From an uncultured bacterium (GTDB lineage: Bacteria; Cyanobacteriota; Vampirovibrionia; Gastranaerophilales; Gastranaerophilaceae), in the NCBI GenBank assembly GCA_902797965.1, contig CADBUY010000002.1:62001-126000 (forward strand): a stretch of 64,000 nucleotides of DNA, given 5' to 3'. The stretch's first letter is position 1. Each line of letters opens with the position of its first letter. A program made the translations under genes and the position numbers. The notes under the pieces were generated by a model. That model made no database searches. It was not told where the DNA came from and worked only from the letters and a program-made list of their open reading frames with translations. Positions 62,757 through 64,000 of this stretch are shown piece by piece.

Positions 62757-63203
62757 ATGTTGGATAAAGTAAATTATTTTTCTCAAAACAGTTTTCCTGT
62801 AAGTAATTATAACTACAGAATGAATAGTGAAGTGGTAAAAGGAGCCGCTGCTGATACTTTAAAAGAAACAAAACCTGTTTCTAAGATTTTTGACTGGCAG
62901 AATGTTGAAAAAGTTCTTGATTTTGCCAAAAAAACTAATTCTGCAAAAGATAAAATTTTCGAAAACAATGCAGAAATGAAAAAGTTTTGTTCAGGAACAA
63001 GAGAAACTATGCGAAATGAGAAAATTCAAAAAGAGAAAGAGCATATTGCAAAACCAATAACTGACAGAACCGCATATAACACAAAACAGTTAAAAGCTGC
63101 CGGCGTAAAAGATTCAGAAATAAAAAAATACCTGACTTATGATGAGCACGTTAATAATGAAGGAAAAAAGATTTTAAGAGAAAATGGCAAATCATATAAA
63201 TAA
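62757..63203 (+). CDS. Unknown 148-aa hydrophilic protein
   Basis: AAAGGTG precedes the ATG. The N-terminus is Tyr/Asn-rich and probably disordered (YFSQNSFPVSNYNYR); the rest is highly charged and helical, rich in Lys and Glu. No signal peptide, no membrane segment, no family recognised. Monocistronic with its own terminator. The upstream region has no sigma28 site. Confidence 0.65.
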   Translation: MLDKVNYFSQNSFPVSNYNYRMNSEVVKGAAADTLKETKPVSKIFDWQNVEKVLDFAKKTNSAKDKIFENNAEMKKFCSGTRETMRNEKIQKEKEHIAKPITDRTAYNTKQLKAAGVKDSEIKKYLTYDEHVNNEGKKILRENGKSYK

Positions 63204-63204
63204 A

Positions 63205-63231
63205 AAACTCCCACTTGGGAGTCTTTTATTT
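63205..63231 (+). terminator. Rho-independent terminator
   Basis: ACTCCC-ACTT-GGGAGT (63207-63222) followed by CTTTTATTTT, just after the stop at 63203. It may also serve the convergent gene. Confidence 0.85.
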
Positions 63232-63240
63232 TAATCTTCG

Positions 63241-63573
63241 TTACTTGCCCTTTCTAAAATAGGCAATGGCTGCGGTGAGTAAGCCAAGGATTCCAAAAAT
63301 AGTAAAATAGCGTTTAAAATTGAATTCATGTTTTTCTTTCTCCTGTTTTGCGCGCTGATATATGTCTTTGTCAATAGCTTTAAGCTGTTTAGTAGCCTCT
63401 TCATGTGAGAATTTACTGTAATTTGTCAGAGCAACATTAAAGTCTGCACTGTTTACTTTGGGTCTGTCCAGCTTCATATTTGAGCTTGTATGAGCATTAA
63501 TATTATATGAGCCGTCACCTTTTATTGGCGGTGAATGCCTGTTATTTATACCATTTGTATTAAGTTCTGTCAC
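63241..63573 (-). CDS. Unknown 110-aa tail-anchored membrane protein, GTG start
   Basis: GTG start overlaps the stop of the upstream acetyltransferase by one base (TAGTG), with GGAG about 10 bp before. Residues 1-85 are polar and partly helical (FSHEEATKQLKAIDKDIYQRAKQEKEKHEF); a single hydrophobic helix at about 88-105 followed by RKGK anchors the C-terminus. No family recognised. Probably co-translated with the GNAT protein. Confidence 0.65.
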   Translation of the reverse strand: MTELNTNGINNRHSPPIKGDGSYNINAHTSSNMKLDRPKVNSADFNVALTNYSKFSHEEATKQLKAIDKDIYQRAKQEKEKHEFNFKRYFTIFGILGLLTAAIAYFRKGK

Positions 63574-64000
63574 TAGAATAAATCTCCATACATTAAAAGT
63601 TTTTGAAGCCGATTTTTTGGCAGGTACATCATACCGATTTGGGCAGGTAAATCAGGCATATTCTTTAACAGACATTCTTCCATTACCTGATTACATTGAG
63701 GATCCGTAAATCGGAACCCCAGCTTATAAAAGAACAGAGCCGGTGAGGATTCTTTCATAATCGGTGCCGAAAAGGTCACAATACGCCCTTCTGCCTTGGA
63801 ATCAAACATTGCTTTCTCAGCAAGTTGTTTTATTGCAGCCGTTCCCAACCCGCATCTGGCTTTAGGTGACTGTATGTAATCAATTATATAACAATTTTTT
63901 AAATACTTTGTTTTTCTTTTATATGTTGGCGTTTGAAATAACAGCGAACCGTTCGCAAAGAAATTACCTCCGCTTGAATTATTATAAGAACTCTGTGACG
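63573..64000 (-). CDS. GNAT-family acetyltransferase, 5' end beyond the window
   Basis: The frame is open from the window edge without a stop, giving at least 142 residues; an apparent TTG start at 63848 would cut off conserved sequence and is rejected. The acetyl-CoA motif A reads ARCGLGTAAIKQLAEKA (R/Q-x-x-G-x-G/A) after the strand NCYIIDYIQSP. Motif B is SPALFFYKLGFRF. N-acetyltransferases of this type move acetyl groups to small molecules, peptides or tRNA; the substrate is unknown. It overlaps the tail-anchored gene downstream. Confidence 0.8.
   Translation of the reverse strand, partial: SQSSYNNSSGGNFFANGSLLFQTPTYKRKTKYLKNCYIIDYIQSPKARCGLGTAAIKQLAEKAMFDSKAEGRIVTFSAPIMKESSPALFFYKLGFRFTDPQCNQVMEECLLKNMPDLPAQIGMMYLPKNRLQKLLMYGDLF

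Overview
The window looks like chromosome from an AT-rich, Gram-negative, flagellated gut bacterium, most plausibly a non-photosynthetic cyanobacterial relative of the Gastranaerophilales/Melainabacteria type. The evidence is inferential. There is an Omp85/BamA-like outer-membrane protein, a two-partner-secretion haemagglutinin-domain protein, flagellin and rod genes, GlgA and CtpA, and many lineage-type proteins of unknown function. No 16S rRNA is present to settle it, and I saw no tRNA, rRNA, CRISPR array, insertion sequence or prophage.

Layout. 1-4.7 kb: start of an Omp85-like gene (minus strand), a sigma28-driven unknown gene, plsY, a prephenate-dehydratase-like gene with altered active-site motifs, and a secreted haemagglutinin/His-Asn-repeat/TPR protein. 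4.7-14.6 kb: an ATPase-TPR gene overlapping rsmG, a sugar-binding-type lipoprotein, a small secreted protein, a large SF1 helicase-nuclease, a DUF378 protein, a YhiN-type flavoprotein and folK. 14.7-23.4 kb: a block of large unknown proteins headed by a 1677-aa protein with hydrophobic, J-domain-like and FHA-like parts and a decayed 3' end. 23.4-28.5 kb: glgA, ctpA and recJ. 28.7-35.8 kb: another sigma28-driven unknown gene with a frameshifted tail, a zinc-ribbon ATPase-like giant, and a divergent MotA/MotB-like pair resembling ZorA/ZorB. 35.9-42.0 kb: split chrA with an SDR gene, then four flagellar rod genes flanked by sigma28-driven unknowns. 42.1-50.8 kb: housekeeping genes rplT, rpmI, mntP, dnaB, proS, clpB and an ECF sigma/anti-sigma pair. 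50.9-64 kb: M16 peptidase, MATE transporter, a cobalamin riboswitch with a two-gene unknown operon, flagellin, ahcY, glmS, and a partial GNAT acetyltransferase.

The main unifying signal is a sigma28 (FliA) promoter set. TAAAGTTT-N11-GCCGATAA-like sites, all with exactly 11 bp spacing, stand before six genes, and a degenerate site precedes a seventh. One of the seven is flagellin. The other six encode unrecognised proteins without Sec signals, including the 1677-aa protein. I infer a flagellum-co-expressed set of accessory or exported proteins.

The second strong signal is a complete cobalamin riboswitch, with a perfect 7-bp L5/L13 kissing-loop match and a hairpin covering the Shine-Dalgarno site. 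It lies in front of two uncharacterised genes rather than known B12 genes. Gene starts were moved from the longest reading frame to the best Shine-Dalgarno-supported ATG where noted.
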